64,000 nucleotides of DNA from Paraglaciecola arctica BSs20135 (GCF_000314995.1 NZ_BAEO01000013.1:61834-125833), one strand, 5' to 3'. Shown: positions 37,964-48,294, numbered from the stretch's first letter. Notes: generated by a model from the letters alone, not told the origin. Numbers and translations: made by a program.

Positions 37964-39700
37964 TTAGATATCAAAATTAGAGATTTCTTTTTGGTATTGC
38001 ACCACGCGGTTACGCCCCATATCTTTTGATTGATATAATGCGAAATCAGCACCTGCGAATAGTTTTTCGAAATTGTATTCGCAATTACTGGAATCAGCAA
38101 TACCAAAGCTAGCGGTAACATCTAAGTCATGACCTGAATACGTGAAATCTGCGAGTTCAATGGCCTTGCGACACTTTTCTGCTATAAATGACGCCAAGTG
38201 GTTAGCACAACCGGGTAATAAAATACCAAATTCTTCACCGCCTAAACGGCCTAAAATATCGTTTTTTCGACACGCCAATTTCACAGCATCTACTGCAATT
38301 TTTAATGCCACATCACCTGCTTTATGGCCATAGCTATCGTTAATACGTTTAAAATAATCTAGGTCAAACATTATAAAACTAACCGCTTGGTCAGTGCGTT
38401 TGCAATACTTAATAGCGGTATTGGCTTGTTGGGTAAAATAATGACGGTTTGCAATTCCTGTTAGCTCATCTGTTTGCGCGTAGTGTTGCATTCTTAGGTA
38501 GTTGCGGCGATTTTTATAAGTCCATAAAACAAACACTATTAAAACTATGCTTAATAGTGCTAAGGCTAAACGTTTATTTTGGGCGGCAGTACTGTCTAAT
38601 AAGGCTTGGGTTTTTAGTAGCGCATTTTCTTTATCAAGAAGGGCAATCTTCACGGATTTTTCTGCATCATCAAATTCGGCTTTTTGTAAAGCCAGCAATT
38701 TTGCATTTTCTTGGTCTAGATTTAACTGTTTAGCATTAGAATACGCTTGGTAATAATACAATGCTTGCTCAAAGTTTTTTGCCTGTTTAGTGACTTCTGA
38801 CATGACTTTATATGCCGCTGTGATACTGGGGTCATACTGGTGTTGTTGTTGTGTATCTAGTACTATTTTCGCGTATTTTTCAGCATGCAGATAATCCTTT
38901 TTTGCTAAATAAGCGGTTGCCATAAGTTCATAAAAACTAGCGATTAGAGCTTGATACCCAGTCGTCTTTACATAATCTAGATTATTGTTTAAGACCTCAA
39001 GGGCTTCTGAAGGTTGCTTAATAATTAAATAGTATTTAGCAAAATAAGCATTAACAATATTATCTAGCATTGGGTCTTTGATAGCTTGGCATAATGATTG
39101 TACGTGATAAAAATCACCTGGACTAATTTGTTCTGGAGTGGTTTCCATATGACTGTTTAACAAATTTGTTTCAATGAGACAGCGGACCTTGGTATTCGTC
39201 GCTTTAGATATTAATTCTACTCCCAGCTTTTTAGCATGTTGGTATTCGCCAATCTGGTTATAGAAGTCAAATATTTTAAATTCCGCTTGTTCACGTATTG
39301 TGGAGTCAAGTTGAGAGGCCAAAGATAATTCTTGCTGCAGAGATTTTGTTGTATGTATGGCGTTAGGCCACTCATTGATTGTTATGTAAAATGTAATGAG
39401 CTGAGTCAGTGCTCTTATTTTTATTGAAATTTCTGGTGCTTCTTCAAGCAACTGTAAAGTCGATTTTTTGGCTTTATTCGGCTTACCAAAAGTAAAAAAA
39501 TTGTTGGCAATTATAAGGCTATATAGATCTTTCTGTTCTTTGGATAATTGTGTTTTATCTATACTTTCAAGTAAATCATTTGATTGTTTTGGGGCGGACG
39601 TCTTTAAATTATCTGCTTGTTTGAGTATATGATCATAGTCTATGTCTCCATAAGCCGCAGAAGCATAGACACAGATTAGCAAGACCAATAACTTAAACAT
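37964..39700 (-). CDS. TPR-domain diguanylate cyclase (intact GGDEF)
   Basis: A 578-residue protein: signal peptide (KLLVLLICVYASAAYG), a periplasmic TPR-like region to about residue 365, a helix-rich linker and one membrane helix (RLALALLSIVLIVFVLWTY), then a cytoplasmic GGDEF domain. DELTGIANRHYFTQQ, FDLDYFKRINDSYGHKAGD and RLGGEEFGILLPG (GGEEF at 487-491) are all intact, so it should make c-di-GMP. An inhibitory RxxD site (RKND, 478-481) sits at the standard distance, suggesting product feedback. It lies 40 bases downstream of the 68-residue acidic protein gene. Confidence 0.92.
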   Translation of the reverse strand: MFKLLVLLICVYASAAYGDIDYDHILKQADNLKTSAPKQSNDLLESIDKTQLSKEQKDLYSLIIANNFFTFGKPNKAKKSTLQLLEEAPEISIKIRALTQLITFYITINEWPNAIHTTKSLQQELSLASQLDSTIREQAEFKIFDFYNQIGEYQHAKKLGVELISKATNTKVRCLIETNLLNSHMETTPEQISPGDFYHVQSLCQAIKDPMLDNIVNAYFAKYYLIIKQPSEALEVLNNNLDYVKTTGYQALIASFYELMATAYLAKKDYLHAEKYAKIVLDTQQQHQYDPSITAAYKVMSEVTKQAKNFEQALYYYQAYSNAKQLNLDQENAKLLALQKAEFDDAEKSVKIALLDKENALLKTQALLDSTAAQNKRLALALLSIVLIVFVLWTYKNRRNYLRMQHYAQTDELTGIANRHYFTQQANTAIKYCKRTDQAVSFIMFDLDYFKRINDSYGHKAGDVALKIAVDAVKLACRKNDILGRLGGEEFGILLPGCANHLASFIAEKCRKAIELADFTYSGHDLDVTASFGIADSSNCEYNFEKLFAGADFALYQSKDMGRNRVVQYQKEISNFDI

Positions 39701-39740
39701 TTAATTTATGACTTGTTTTTTGATTTTTATAGTCTAAAAA

Positions 39741-39947
39741 TCACGATTCCTTCTCGTCATTTTTTTCATCATCTTGGTTTTGCTCTGGAATTTCTTCTTC
39801 GTCAGGAGGAGTTTGACTCTGAATGGCGTTAAATGGTTTTGTGTCACTTAACGTTTGCTGTATACCCAACTTATCTTCTTCATTTAGATGGGATGGGTTG
39901 AATGAGGCATTGGCGCCTAGCTTTTCTAAAATTTGTATAGCTGTCAT
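39741..39947 (-). CDS. Small acidic protein; candidate peptide substrate of the adjacent SonM-like methyltransferase
   Basis: A 68-residue protein with a good ribosome site (AGGAA, seven bases before the ATG), 38 bases downstream of the SonM-like gene on the same strand. The N-terminal half is helix-prone (TAIQILEKLGANASF, LNEEDKLGIQQTLSD). The C-terminal third is very acidic and disordered (PPDEEEIPEQNQDDEKNDE). The split-borosin precursor SonA of Shewanella is a protein of similar length with a helical methyltransferase-binding domain and a C-terminal core. This one has the right size and place, but its tail is far more acidic than a usual core, so precursor status is inferred. It could instead be a binding partner. 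Confidence 0.65.
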   Translation of the reverse strand: MTAIQILEKLGANASFNPSHLNEEDKLGIQQTLSDTKPFNAIQSQTPPDEEEIPEQNQDDEKNDEKES

Positions 39948-39985
39948 AGATAGTTCCTATTTTTAATATTTAGTAAATTTGGCGT

Positions 39986-40783
39986 TTATTGAAATTTTTT
40001 ATCTAACTCTGCAAGTCTATCTAATATTTGTTGGTTTTTATGCATTTTTTTACTAGGAGGTATAACCATCGTGGTGATCAATGATATATCAGCATGAGTA
40101 AAGTCACTTAGTGGTATCCAATCTATGCGGGCTTCATCAATAGCCAAAGTTGGGCATTCGTATAATGCCACTTTATGATCTAAAGGATAATGTTCGGTTA
40201 GCAGTTCAATCAAAAGTTGTCTGTATGCCGGGCCGGTACTGAAACGTTTGACGGTTTTATCGCCGGCAATGGCTACTTGCCATAAAATCAAATAAGCACT
40301 GGGATCAATATTACGTTGATAAAACATAAATTGACTGGCTTCAAAATTTTGACAACCATAGGTACCAGGGTCAATACCTAAATGCGCATATAAACAATCT
40401 TCAGCTGAAATACCAGGCTCCATGTGAGCCGCATAACCTTCTGCCTTTGCCTCTTCGATCACTTTATGCGGTGCCCAAGCAAATACGCCTGTATGACCAT
40501 AAAATGCGCCCACTACCTTTTTACCTGCGCGTACTTCGCTCATCATAGCCGCAACCATTTCACGATAAGTAATACGTCTGTCTTTACCTTCACCATAAAA
40601 TTGTTGCATAGAGCGAACATCAGAATTCATCTCCTGTAACCAAAGTTCGATCATGGGATGGCAAGCAGCAAATACCACATCAGCCTGTTCAATGTGGCTT
40701 CGACAGATGGGCGACATGTGTGCGCCAAGTGTCATGCCAGTACTCACACAAACAATACTGCCTGTTTTATTTATTTCGCTCAT
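39986..40783 (-). CDS. SonM-like peptide alpha-N-methyltransferase (tetrapyrrole-methylase fold)
   Basis: The 265-residue protein has the SAM-dependent tetrapyrrole-methylase fold. Its motifs match the peptide backbone N-methyltransferases of borosins (fungal OphMA, Shewanella SonM) rather than corrin or rRNA enzymes: GSIVCVSTGMTLGAHMS at the start, QQFYGEGKDRRITYREM (61-76, with the conserved Tyr63, Arg69/70, Tyr73 cluster), GAFYGHTGVFAWAPHKVI, EPGISAEDCLYAHLGIDPG, NFEASQFMFYQR and LILWQVAIAGDKT. It lacks the C-terminal precursor domain of OphMA, so a separate substrate is expected; the small gene directly downstream is the candidate. It is 27 bases downstream of yhbY. Confidence 0.85.
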   Translation of the reverse strand: MSEINKTGSIVCVSTGMTLGAHMSPICRSHIEQADVVFAACHPMIELWLQEMNSDVRSMQQFYGEGKDRRITYREMVAAMMSEVRAGKKVVGAFYGHTGVFAWAPHKVIEEAKAEGYAAHMEPGISAEDCLYAHLGIDPGTYGCQNFEASQFMFYQRNIDPSAYLILWQVAIAGDKTVKRFSTGPAYRQLLIELLTEHYPLDHKVALYECPTLAIDEARIDWIPLSDFTHADISLITTMVIPPSKKMHKNQQILDRLAELDKKFQ

Positions 40784-40810
40784 ATAATTACTTATCGGTT
40801 GCGCAAAAGA

Positions 40811-41107
40811 TTAACGTTTTGGTAGCTCTATCTTTTTTTCATCGCTTTGTTTAAATAAAACTAAAATGTGTCCAATCGATTGTAATTTAATTGCACCTGT
40901 CTCTCTAATGATGGCATCCATAATCAGAGCTTTTTCTTCTTTATCGTCAGTTGGGATTTTAACTTTGATTAATTCGTGGTGTTTAATAGCGCCGTCTATT
41001 TCAGCTAAAACGCCTTCTGTTAGGCCGTTATTGCCTAATTGCACTACTGGTTTAATAGAATGGGCTAGGCCCTTAAGATGTTGCTTTTGTTTGTTTGATA
41101 AAGTCAT
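40811..41107 (-). CDS. yhbY: Ribosome assembly RNA-binding protein YhbY (CRM domain)
   Basis: A 98-residue single CRM-domain protein that binds pre-50S ribosomal RNA. Features are LSNKQKQHLKGLAHSIKPVV, QLGNNGLTEGVLAEIDGAIK with the GxxG-like loop, HHELIKVKIPTDDKEEK, and IGHILVLFKQSDEKK. It diverges from rlmE, with 107 bases between the starts, just as yhbY and rlmE are divergent neighbours in E. coli. The SonM-like gene follows it closely downstream. Confidence 0.95.
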   Translation of the reverse strand: MTLSNKQKQHLKGLAHSIKPVVQLGNNGLTEGVLAEIDGAIKHHELIKVKIPTDDKEEKALIMDAIIRETGAIKLQSIGHILVLFKQSDEKKIELPKR

Positions 41108-41214
41108 TGATTAATTTTTCTTACAAATTTATTAAAGATGGATGGTTGAAAAGAGCTATTCTAGCGCCATCTCCCATTTATTCCTAATTTGAATACAGTG
41201 TTTTTGACAGTTCG

Positions 41215-41844
41215 ATGAGCAAAAATAAACAATCTGTTAGTAGCCAGCGTTGGTTAAAAGAACATTTTGACGATAAATTTGTGCAAAAAGCGCAAAAACA
41301 AGGTCTGAGATCTAGAGCTGGATTTAAGATAGAAGAAATTCAACAGAAAGATGGTTTGATTAAACCTTCTATGACAGTGGTTGATTTAGGTGCTGCGCCC
41401 GGTGGGTGGTCTCAATACGTGGCCAAAGTAGTGGGGGACGATGGTTTAGTTATAGCTTGTGACATTTTAGCTATGGATCCGTTAGCAGGAGTATCATTTC
41501 TTCAAGGTGATTTTCGTGAAGAAAATGTTTTAAACGAATTATTGAACAAAATCGGCGGCAAGAACGTAGACGTTGTGATGTCTGATATGGCGCCCAATAT
41601 GAGTGGTAACGATGCGATAGACCAAGCTAAGTCAATGTATTTAAGTGAATTAGCTTTAGACATGTGTCACCAAGTTTTGAAGAGAAATGGCAGTTTTGTA
41701 ATCAAAGTATTTATGGGTGAAGGGTTTGAGGCGTTTATGAAAGAGTTACAAACTGCTTTTAAAACAGTCAAAACTCGTAAGCCTGAATCATCCCGAGCGC
41801 GCTCTAGAGAGGTTTATCTGGTAGCGACAGGGTACAAATTATAG
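41215..41844 (+). CDS. rlmE: 23S rRNA 2'-O-ribose methyltransferase (U2552)
   Basis: The 209-residue RrmJ/FtsJ enzyme methylates U2552 in the A loop of 23S rRNA. It has [31 protein letters not shown], the SAM motif [28 protein letters not shown] and [11 protein letters not shown], showing the K-D-K-E tetrad regions. The length matches E. coli (209). It is followed by ftsH, as in E. coli. Confidence 0.97.
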   Translation: MSKNKQSVSSQRWLKEHFDDKFVQKAQKQGLRSRAGFKIEEIQQKDGLIKPSMTVVDLGAAPGGWSQYVAKVVGDDGLVIACDILAMDPLAGVSFLQGDFREENVLNELLNKIGGKNVDVVMSDMAPNMSGNDAIDQAKSMYLSELALDMCHQVLKRNGSFVIKVFMGEGFEAFMKELQTAFKTVKTRKPESSRARSREVYLVATGYKL

Positions 41845-41928
41845 TAGTCTCGACGTTAACGAGTAATAAGGCGCGAGACGCAATTCATAGAGTCACACTG
41901 ACTCTAGCAACAACAGAGGTTTAACAAC

Positions 41929-43884
41929 TTGAGCGACATGGCAAAAAATTTAATCTTATGGCTGGTTATCGCCGTCGTACTGATGTCGGTTTTCCAAAAT
42001 TTTTCAGGCAATGAATCTAAATCAACCAATACTGATTACACGTTGTTTTTGCGTGATGTGAGTAATGGTGTGGTTAGTAGTGCCACTATCGACAGAAATA
42101 GCGGGCAGATAAATGGTGTAAAACGTAATGGTGAGTCATTTACTACTATTATTCCTTACACAGATCTTGCTTTGATGGATGAGTTGATTGAAAACAATGT
42201 AGCGGTATTTGGTAAAGAGCCAGAAGAGTCGTCTCTTTTAACCTCGATATTTATATCCTGGTTCCCAATGCTACTGCTGATTGGTGTTTGGATATTTTTT
42301 ATGCGCCAAATGCAAGGTGGCGGCGGTGGTAAAGGAGCCATGTCTTTTGGCAAAAGCAAAGCACGGCTGTTAGGTGAAGATCAAATTAAAACTACTTTTG
42401 CCGATGTGGCAGGTTGTGATGAAGCTAAAGAAGATGTATCTGAGTTAGTGGATTTTCTTCGCGACCCAGGTAAATTTCAAAAGTTAGGCGGTCGAATTCC
42501 TACTGGCATACTGATGGTAGGTCCTCCAGGAACGGGTAAAACTTTGTTGGCTAAAGCAATTGCTGGCGAAGCAAAGGTACCTTTCTTTACAATCTCTGGA
42601 TCTGACTTTGTAGAAATGTTTGTTGGTGTTGGGGCTTCTCGTGTTCGTGACATGTTCGAACAGGCTAAGAAGTCCGCTCCTTGTATCATTTTTATCGATG
42701 AAATTGATGCTGTTGGCCGTCAACGTGGTGCCGGTGTTGGTGGTGGTCACGATGAAAGAGAACAAACCCTTAACCAGATGTTAGTTGAGATGGATGGCTT
42801 TGAAGGTAATGAAGGTATTATTGTTATCGCTGCAACTAACCGTCCTGATGTACTGGATCCTGCGTTATTACGCCCTGGTCGTTTTGACCGTCAAGTAACA
42901 GTTGGTTTACCTGATATTCGTGGCCGCGAACAAATCCTTAAAGTACATATGCGTAAAGTACCATTAGGCGACAATGTCGAAGCAAGCCTGATTGCACGTG
43001 GAACTCCAGGGTTTTCTGGTGCTGATTTGGCTAACTTAGTCAACGAAGCTGCATTGTTTGCCGCTCGTACAGGCAAAAAAGTAGTGGCCATGGATGAGTT
43101 TGACAAAGCCAAAGATAAAATCATGATGGGTTCTGAACGCAAAGGCATGGTGATGTCTGAGGAAGAAAAAACCAATACTGCTTATCATGAAGCAGGTCAC
43201 GCGATTGTTGGCCGTATGGTGCCTGAGCATGACCCAGTATATAAAGTATCGATTATCCCTCGCGGCAGAGCGTTAGGGGTAACCATGTATCTGCCTGAAC
43301 AAGACAGATATAGCCACAGTAAACAGCATCTTGAAAGTATGATTTCTAGTCTGTTTGGCGGACGTATCGCCGAAGCTATGACTTTGGGTGAAGATGGCGT
43401 AACTACGGGCGCATCAAATGATATTGAACGGGCTACCGACATTGCTCGTAAAATGGTTACCCAGTGGGGCTTATCTTCAAAAATGGGACCTATGTTATAT
43501 GCTGAAGAAGAAGGCGAAGTATTCCTAGGGCGCAGTATGTCTAAATCTAAGAATATGTCTGACGATACAGCCCGTGCAATAGATGCAGAAATTAAATCTA
43601 TTATTGATCGCAATTACGAACGTGCAGAAAAAATTCTGACAGAAAACCGTGATGTTTTGGAAACAATGAAAGATTGTTTAATGAAATACGAAACCATTGA
43701 CGCCAAACAAATTGACGATCTAATGGCAAGAATTGAACCAAGACCCCCAGCAGATTGGGAACGTGATAACAAAGATGACAGTAGCGGCAAACCTTCGGGC
43801 GGTGCACCTGTGACCGAAGCCGATAAAAAAGATGATAAGCCAGTGAAGCCTAATGTAGGCACGCCTGGTGACGCTACCAGCTAA
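41929..43884 (+). CDS. ftsH: ATP-dependent membrane zinc protease FtsH
   Basis: A 651-residue AAA+ protease anchored by two membrane helices ([39 protein letters not shown]). Walker A is [15 protein letters not shown], Walker [16 protein letters not shown], the second region of homology [19 protein letters not shown], and the zinc site HEAGH in [14 protein letters not shown]. The start is a TTG at 41929, eight bases after AGAGGT, which restores the MSDMAKN beginning known from E. coli; the internal ATG at 41938 is too far from that site. It degrades LpxC and misassembled membrane proteins. Confidence 0.97.
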   Translation: MSDMAKNLILWLVIAVVLMSVFQNFSGNESKSTNTDYTLFLRDVSNGVVSSATIDRNSGQINGVKRNGESFTTIIPYTDLALMDELIENNVAVFGKEPEESSLLTSIFISWFPMLLLIGVWIFFMRQMQGGGGGKGAMSFGKSKARLLGEDQIKTTFADVAGCDEAKEDVSELVDFLRDPGKFQKLGGRIPTGILMVGPPGTGKTLLAKAIAGEAKVPFFTISGSDFVEMFVGVGASRVRDMFEQAKKSAPCIIFIDEIDAVGRQRGAGVGGGHDEREQTLNQMLVEMDGFEGNEGIIVIAATNRPDVLDPALLRPGRFDRQVTVGLPDIRGREQILKVHMRKVPLGDNVEASLIARGTPGFSGADLANLVNEAALFAARTGKKVVAMDEFDKAKDKIMMGSERKGMVMSEEEKTNTAYHEAGHAIVGRMVPEHDPVYKVSIIPRGRALGVTMYLPEQDRYSHSKQHLESMISSLFGGRIAEAMTLGEDGVTTGASNDIERATDIARKMVTQWGLSSKMGPMLYAEEEGEVFLGRSMSKSKNMSDDTARAIDAEIKSIIDRNYERAEKILTENRDVLETMKDCLMKYETIDAKQIDDLMARIEPRPPADWERDNKDDSSGKPSGGAPVTEADKKDDKPVKPNVGTPGDATS

Positions 43885-43901
43885 ACTTACTGGATGCGAT
43901 T

Positions 43902-43938
43902 AAAACGCTTTGTTGATGGTTCGGCAAAGCGTTTTTTA
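43902..43938 (+). terminator. Terminator after ftsH
   Basis: AAAACGCTTTG (43902-43912) pairs with CAAAGCGTTTT (43925-43935) around a 12-base loop, followed by TT, A and more T. It stands 18 bases after the ftsH stop and separates it from folP. Confidence 0.85.
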
Positions 43939-43979
43939 TTTATTAGGACATATAAAAGAATAAGAAATATTGAGCAGCT

Positions 43980-44819
43980 ATGCAGTTTAGAGATAAGTTC
44001 TTAGATTTATCTACACCTAAAGTGATGGGGATTTTAAACGTCACTCCGGATTCATTTTCCGATGGTGGGGCGTTTGATATGCTCGAAAATGGGTTGACTC
44101 AAGCGGCGTTAATGTTAAGTGAAGGTGCTGACATTATTGATATTGGTGGTGAGTCCACCCGGCCTGATGCCCAGGATGTTTCAGTGCAACAAGAACTGGA
44201 TCGTGTTATCCCAGTGATTGAGTCAATAAACCAACGCTTTGATACCATTATTTCCATAGACACCAGTAAAGCCCAAGTGATGACTGAAGCCATTAATGCC
44301 GGCGCTAGCTTAATTAATGATGTTCGTGCTCTACAAGAAAACGGTGCCTTAGAGGCAGCCTTAATAGCTAAAGTGCCAGTGTGCCTGATGCATATGTTAG
44401 GGCAACCTAGAGTGATGCAACAAAACCCCAGTTATGATGATGTTGTTAATGATGTGATGACCTTTTTACAGCAGCGCATTGCTGTTTGTTGTCAAGCTGG
44501 GATCGAAAAGGAACAAATCATAGTAGATCCAGGATTTGGTTTTGGTAAATCACTAGAGCATAATTACCAATTGTTAGCTAATTTGGAAGTCTTTCATAAA
44601 TTAAATGTGCCTGTTTTGGCTGGTATGTCACGTAAGTCTATGATTGGAAATTTGTTGCAGCGAGAAATAGGTCAACGTTTAGCTGGTAATGTTGCTGTTG
44701 CCACTATAGCGGCGCAAAAGGGTGCGCAAATAATTAGAGTACATGATGTTAAAGAGACAGTAGATGCTGTTAAAGTAGTAAACATAATTAACGCTTACAG
44801 GACTAATAATGAGCGATAG
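43980..44819 (+). CDS. folP: Dihydropteroate synthase
   Basis: The 279-residue TIM-barrel enzyme joins para-aminobenzoate to dihydropterin pyrophosphate in folate synthesis and is the sulfonamide target. Motifs: [91 protein letters not shown] and [16 protein letters not shown]. It overlaps the start of glmM by 11 bases, so they are translationally coupled. Confidence 0.97.
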   Translation: MQFRDKFLDLSTPKVMGILNVTPDSFSDGGAFDMLENGLTQAALMLSEGADIIDIGGESTRPDAQDVSVQQELDRVIPVIESINQRFDTIISIDTSKAQVMTEAINAGASLINDVRALQENGALEAALIAKVPVCLMHMLGQPRVMQQNPSYDDVVNDVMTFLQQRIAVCCQAGIEKEQIIVDPGFGFGKSLEHNYQLLANLEVFHKLNVPVLAGMSRKSMIGNLLQREIGQRLAGNVAVATIAAQKGAQIIRVHDVKETVDAVKVVNIINAYRTNNER

Positions 44820-46149
44820 AAAATATTTTGGTACAGATGGAATTCGTGGAAAAGTTGGTGAAACTATCATTAATCCCGAATTTGTGATGAAACTGGGTTG
44901 GGCCGCGGGTAAAGTTTTGGCGGGGCAGGGAACAAATAAAGTTCTGATTGGTAAAGATACCCGAATTTCAGGTTATATGTTGGAGTCTGCATTGGAAGCA
45001 GGTTTATCAGCAGCAGGTATTAATATCGGTCTGCTCGGCCCTATGCCAACCCCAGCTATTGCCTATCTTACTAAAACATTTCGTTCTGAAGCCGGTATTG
45101 TTATCAGTGCTTCACATAATCCTTACTATGATAATGGCATCAAGTTTTTTTCTGCTGATGGTATGAAATTAGACGACGCAATCGAGATAGCCATTGAAGA
45201 ACAAATGGATAAACCCATGGTGTGTGTCGCTTCAGATAAACTGGGTAAAGCGGTGCGTATTGGAGATGCGGCAGGTCGATATATTGAATTTTGCAAAGGT
45301 AATTTCCCTTCTGCACTGTCACTAAAAGGATTAAAAATTGTGGTCGACTGCGCTCATGGCGCAACCTATCACATAGCGCCAAATGTACTTAGCGAATTAG
45401 GTGCTGAAGTGATTGAGATTGGCACTGAACCTGATGGTTTAAACATCAACCGTAAAGTGGGTGCCACATCAATGAAGGCGGTAACTGAAAGTGTTATCGA
45501 AAATAAAGCTGACTTAGGTTTTGCGCTAGACGGCGACGGTGACCGCATCATGCTAGTTGATCACAAGGGCAATGTGATAGACGGTGACCAAATTGTTTAC
45601 ATCATTGCCAGAGATGCCCTAAAGAGTGGACGTTTACAAGGTGGTGTCGTTGGCACAGTGATGAGCAACTTAGGCTTAGAAGTGGCTCTAGGCACTTTGG
45701 GTGTGCCCTTTGTGCGTAGCAAAGTAGGTGACCGCTATGTTATGGAGTTACTCAAGAAAAAAGGCTGGTCAATTGGTGGTGAAGGTTCTGGCCATGTATT
45801 GAACTTATCTGCTGCTTCTACAGGTGATGGTATAGTGGCAGGGTTGCAAGTTTTAGCCGCTATGTTAAACGCTGATATGACCTTGAATGAGTTGAGCCGT
45901 GGCATGGTTAAATATCCACAAACTCTTATCAATGTGAGATTTTCTGAAGGTACTAAACCACTGGAAAACGAAGCGGTTAAACAAGCAGTCATTAAAGCAG
46001 AAAAAGCCTTGGATGATCGAGGGCGAGTATTGTTACGCAAAAGTGGTACTGAACCACTGGTTCGAGTGATGGTAGAAGCGAATGATGCACAAGATTCTAG
46101 TACTTGGGCTGAATATATTGCTGATGCTGTGCGTAAAGTAACCGATTGA
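44809..46149 (+). CDS. glmM: Phosphoglucosamine mutase
   Basis: A 446-residue phosphohexomutase that converts glucosamine-6-phosphate to glucosamine-1-phosphate for UDP-GlcNAc. It begins [20 protein letters not shown], with the phosphoserine loop [17 protein letters not shown] (Ser about residue 103), metal loop [16 protein letters not shown], specificity loop [12 protein letters not shown] and phosphate-binding [16 protein letters not shown]. Its product route competes for the same GlcN-6-P that nagB in the accessory locus would consume. Confidence 0.97.
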   Translation: MSDRKYFGTDGIRGKVGETIINPEFVMKLGWAAGKVLAGQGTNKVLIGKDTRISGYMLESALEAGLSAAGINIGLLGPMPTPAIAYLTKTFRSEAGIVISASHNPYYDNGIKFFSADGMKLDDAIEIAIEEQMDKPMVCVASDKLGKAVRIGDAAGRYIEFCKGNFPSALSLKGLKIVVDCAHGATYHIAPNVLSELGAEVIEIGTEPDGLNINRKVGATSMKAVTESVIENKADLGFALDGDGDRIMLVDHKGNVIDGDQIVYIIARDALKSGRLQGGVVGTVMSNLGLEVALGTLGVPFVRSKVGDRYVMELLKKKGWSIGGEGSGHVLNLSAASTGDGIVAGLQVLAAMLNADMTLNELSRGMVKYPQTLINVRFSEGTKPLENEAVKQAVIKAEKALDDRGRVLLRKSGTEPLVRVMVEANDAQDSSTWAEYIADAVRKVTD

Positions 46150-46259
46150 TAAGGTTTACAGGGCAATAATAGGTGTAACCACTTGTATATTGTCATTGGG
46201 TTAGTTAATATCTCGCGCGCTTTTTTATTGGCGTGTGATGTGACATGACGGAGCACAAC

Positions 46260-47006
46260 GTGCGAACAAATAGTCGTAGGCAATTAGTCGCTGGTAATTG
46301 GAAAATGAATGGCGATAAAGCTCTGGTTGAGCAAATGCAGAAGCAACTCGCTGCTGCCAGTCTTGAAAATATGGATGTGGTGATTTGTCCACCTTTCCCT
46401 TATTTTGGACAGTTTGACAGCAAATTAAAATTGGGCTCGCAAAACATTAGCGAATTTGATTCGGGGGCACATACTGGAGAAGTGTCTGTCGCCATGCTTA
46501 AAGAGTTCAACTGCCAATATGTGATTATTGGGCATTCTGAACGTCGTGCTGACAACCATGAATCTAACGAATTAGTAGCACTAAAAGTTGCACAGGTTTT
46601 AAAAGCCAATTTGACCCCAATTTTATGTGTAGGCGAACCAGAAAGTGTGCGAGAAGATGGCACTTTATTCGATTATATCGCTACGCAGCTAGATGCAGTA
46701 TTGCTTAAAGTTGGCATAAGCCAATTTGCTGAAATAGTTTTAGCTTATGAGCCTATATGGGCTATAGGCACAGGTAAAACAGCTAGTCCGGCGCAAGCCC
46801 AAGAAGTGCATGCTTTTATTCGCGGACATTTAGCAAAACAAGATGACAAGATTGCGGCTAATATAGTTATTTTATATGGCGGCAGTGTTAAAGGTAACAA
46901 TGCCCAAGAGTTGTTTTCTCAGGCAGATGTAGATGGTGGTTTAATTGGCGGTGCCAGTTTAAATCCAGAAGATTTTTTAAGTATTTGCCAAGCGGCAAAT
47001 CAGTAG
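46260..47006 (+). CDS. tpiA: Triosephosphate isomerase
   Basis: A TIM-barrel glycolytic enzyme of 248 residues. I prefer the GTG at 46260, which has GGAG six bases upstream and gives RTNSRRQLVAGNWKMNGDK, close to the family start. The in-frame ATG at 46245 adds MTEHN. Catalytic elements are NWKMNG (Lys), VIIGHSERR (His), VLAYEPIWAIGTGKTAS (Glu and the flexible loop) and ILYGGSVKGNN. The gene precedes secG by 9 bases. Confidence 0.96.
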   Translation: MRTNSRRQLVAGNWKMNGDKALVEQMQKQLAAASLENMDVVICPPFPYFGQFDSKLKLGSQNISEFDSGAHTGEVSVAMLKEFNCQYVIIGHSERRADNHESNELVALKVAQVLKANLTPILCVGEPESVREDGTLFDYIATQLDAVLLKVGISQFAEIVLAYEPIWAIGTGKTASPAQAQEVHAFIRGHLAKQDDKIAANIVILYGGSVKGNNAQELFSQADVDGGLIGGASLNPEDFLSICQAANQ

Positions 47007-47015
47007 AGGCAGCAC

Positions 47016-47420
47016 ATGGTTTTTTATGAAATTTTAGTTATTGTTTATTTGATTGTAGCGGTTATGTTGATCGGATTTGTTCTGATCCAACAAGGCAAAG
47101 GCGCCGGTATGGGCGCTTCTTTTGGTAGTGGTGGCTCAAATACTGTTTTTGGTTCAACAGGATCTGGTAACTTCTTAACTAGAACAACGGCCATTCTTGC
47201 GACGCTATTTTTTGTTATTAGTCTGATTTTGGGTAACCAAACAGCCGATAAAGAAAAAGCAGTCGATGATTGGCAAAACCTAGAAGTACCAGTTGTTGAA
47301 GAAGCTGTTGATACTGACGTACCAGTTGTGCCAGTGACTGAACAAACTATGCAATCTACAACAGATGCTGATGTGCCAGTAACAGAAGCACCTAAAGAAG
47401 ATGACGTACCAAACCTCTAG
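47016..47420 (+). CDS. secG: Protein translocase subunit SecG
   Basis: The 134-residue protein has two membrane helices (EILVIVYLIVAVMLIGFVLI; TAILATLFFVISLILG) flanking the glycine-rich GKGAGMGASFGSGGSNTVFG typical of SecG, an accessory part of the SecYEG channel. The C-terminal tail (VPVVEEAVDTDVPVVPVTEQ and on) is a long acidic, repetitive VPV-type extension that adds some 25 residues over E. coli SecG (110). It is followed directly by tRNA-Leu, as in E. coli. Confidence 0.95.
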   Translation: MVFYEILVIVYLIVAVMLIGFVLIQQGKGAGMGASFGSGGSNTVFGSTGSGNFLTRTTAILATLFFVISLILGNQTADKEKAVDDWQNLEVPVVEEAVDTDVPVVPVTEQTMQSTTDADVPVTEAPKEDDVPNL

Positions 47421-47435
47421 TTTAAAAGTTAGATT

Positions 47436-47520
47436 GCGGATGTGGTGGAATTGGTAGACACGCAGCCTTGAGGGGGCTGTGGCTTAGGCCGTGGGAGTTC
47501 GAGTCTCCCCATCCGCACCA
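47436..47520 (+). tRNA. tRNA-Leu (GAG anticodon)
   Basis: The 85-base sequence folds as a type II tRNA. The acceptor arms GCGGATG and CATCCGC pair perfectly and end ACCA, with the CCA encoded. The D-loop contains AATTGGTAGACAC. The anticodon stem CAGCC/GGCTG encloses TTGAGGG (anticodon GAG, reading CUC/CUU), followed by a long variable arm and GTTCGAGTC in the T arm. It follows secG by 15 bases, the same arrangement as secG-leuU in E. coli. Confidence 0.97.
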
Positions 47521-47548
47521 TACACAGGTTCATTGAGAACCAATAAAG

Positions 47549-47588
47549 ACCCGAAAGTCCATTAAAATAAAGGCTCTCGGGTTTTTTA
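47549..47588 (+). terminator. Probable terminator after tRNA-Leu
   Basis: ACCCGA (47549-47554) and TCGGGT (47577-47582) can pair around a 22-base loop and are followed by six T residues. The stem is short but the tail is strong, so transcription of the secG/tRNA unit likely ends here. Confidence 0.65.
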
Positions 47589-47670
47589 TATCCTAAGCAT
47601 TCCTATAGTGTTTTTTGAAATCCACGCTTTTTAGTAATACTCTTGGTGGTACCGATCTGAACCATTAGTT

Positions 47671-48260
47671 TTGGACACCTCATTAAGTGAGTAAACAAAC
47701 TCACAGAGGTGAATAATGACAACTAAGAATAAACGTAAAACCTATTCAGCAGAATTCAAAGAAGAAGCGCTTAAATTGGCGAGTAAAGTCGTGTTGCACA
47801 AACGGCTAGAGAGCTTGGTGTGGCTGAGCCTCAACTTTATTACTGGCGTACATCTGCACTTAAAAAAGCCGCCACCTATTTCGCGAAGAATCAAAAATAG
47901 CACGATTTGAATTTATGTAAGGTCACCAAAAGACATTCCGTATTACGCGAATGGCCAAGGTGTTGTGTGTATCGCCAAGTGGGTTTTATGCGTGGAATAT
48001 ATCGTGCAAACAGACCAGTAAACGTCAACAAGCACAACAGCACCGTGACGAGCGTATTAAAGCAGCGTTTGATGACAGTAAACAACAAAACGGTGCTAGA
48101 CGCATTCAAGAGACCTAGCAGAGCAAGGAATTCGGCCCTATGTTAAAACCATTGCCAAGAGTATGAATAGGCCGTAATTAGTGGCTAAGGCAGCACATAA
48201 GTTCAAAGTGGGCAGCCAATATTGTTCTCATGCCTACCGTGATGTCATTAAATAACATCA
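47671..48260 (+). mobile_element. Decayed IS3-family insertion sequence remnant
   Basis: A possible left end TTGGACACCTC (47671-47681) precedes an orfA start at 47716, MTTKNKRKTYSAEFKEEALKLAS, an IS3-type helix-turn-helix transposase N-terminus. The frame is then lost, but the next frame reads ARELGVAEPQLYYWRTSALK, so a deletion or frameshift has broken it. From about 47925 a second segment reads like an OrfB N-terminus in pieces (VTKRHSVLR, AKVLCVSPSGFY, QHRDERIKAAFDD, QNGARRIQE) with several frame changes. The DDE catalytic region is missing. The element is inactive and marks the junction of the conserved block and the accessory locus. Confidence 0.82.
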
Positions 48261-48294
48261 CAAAATGAATCGATAAATGCGTAAGGTTAGGTGT

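Noticed and set aside
47907..48146. 79-codon frames within the IS remnant
   Set aside because: They mix frames of a broken OrfB; the transposase-like residues are spread over several frames, so no intact gene exists there.
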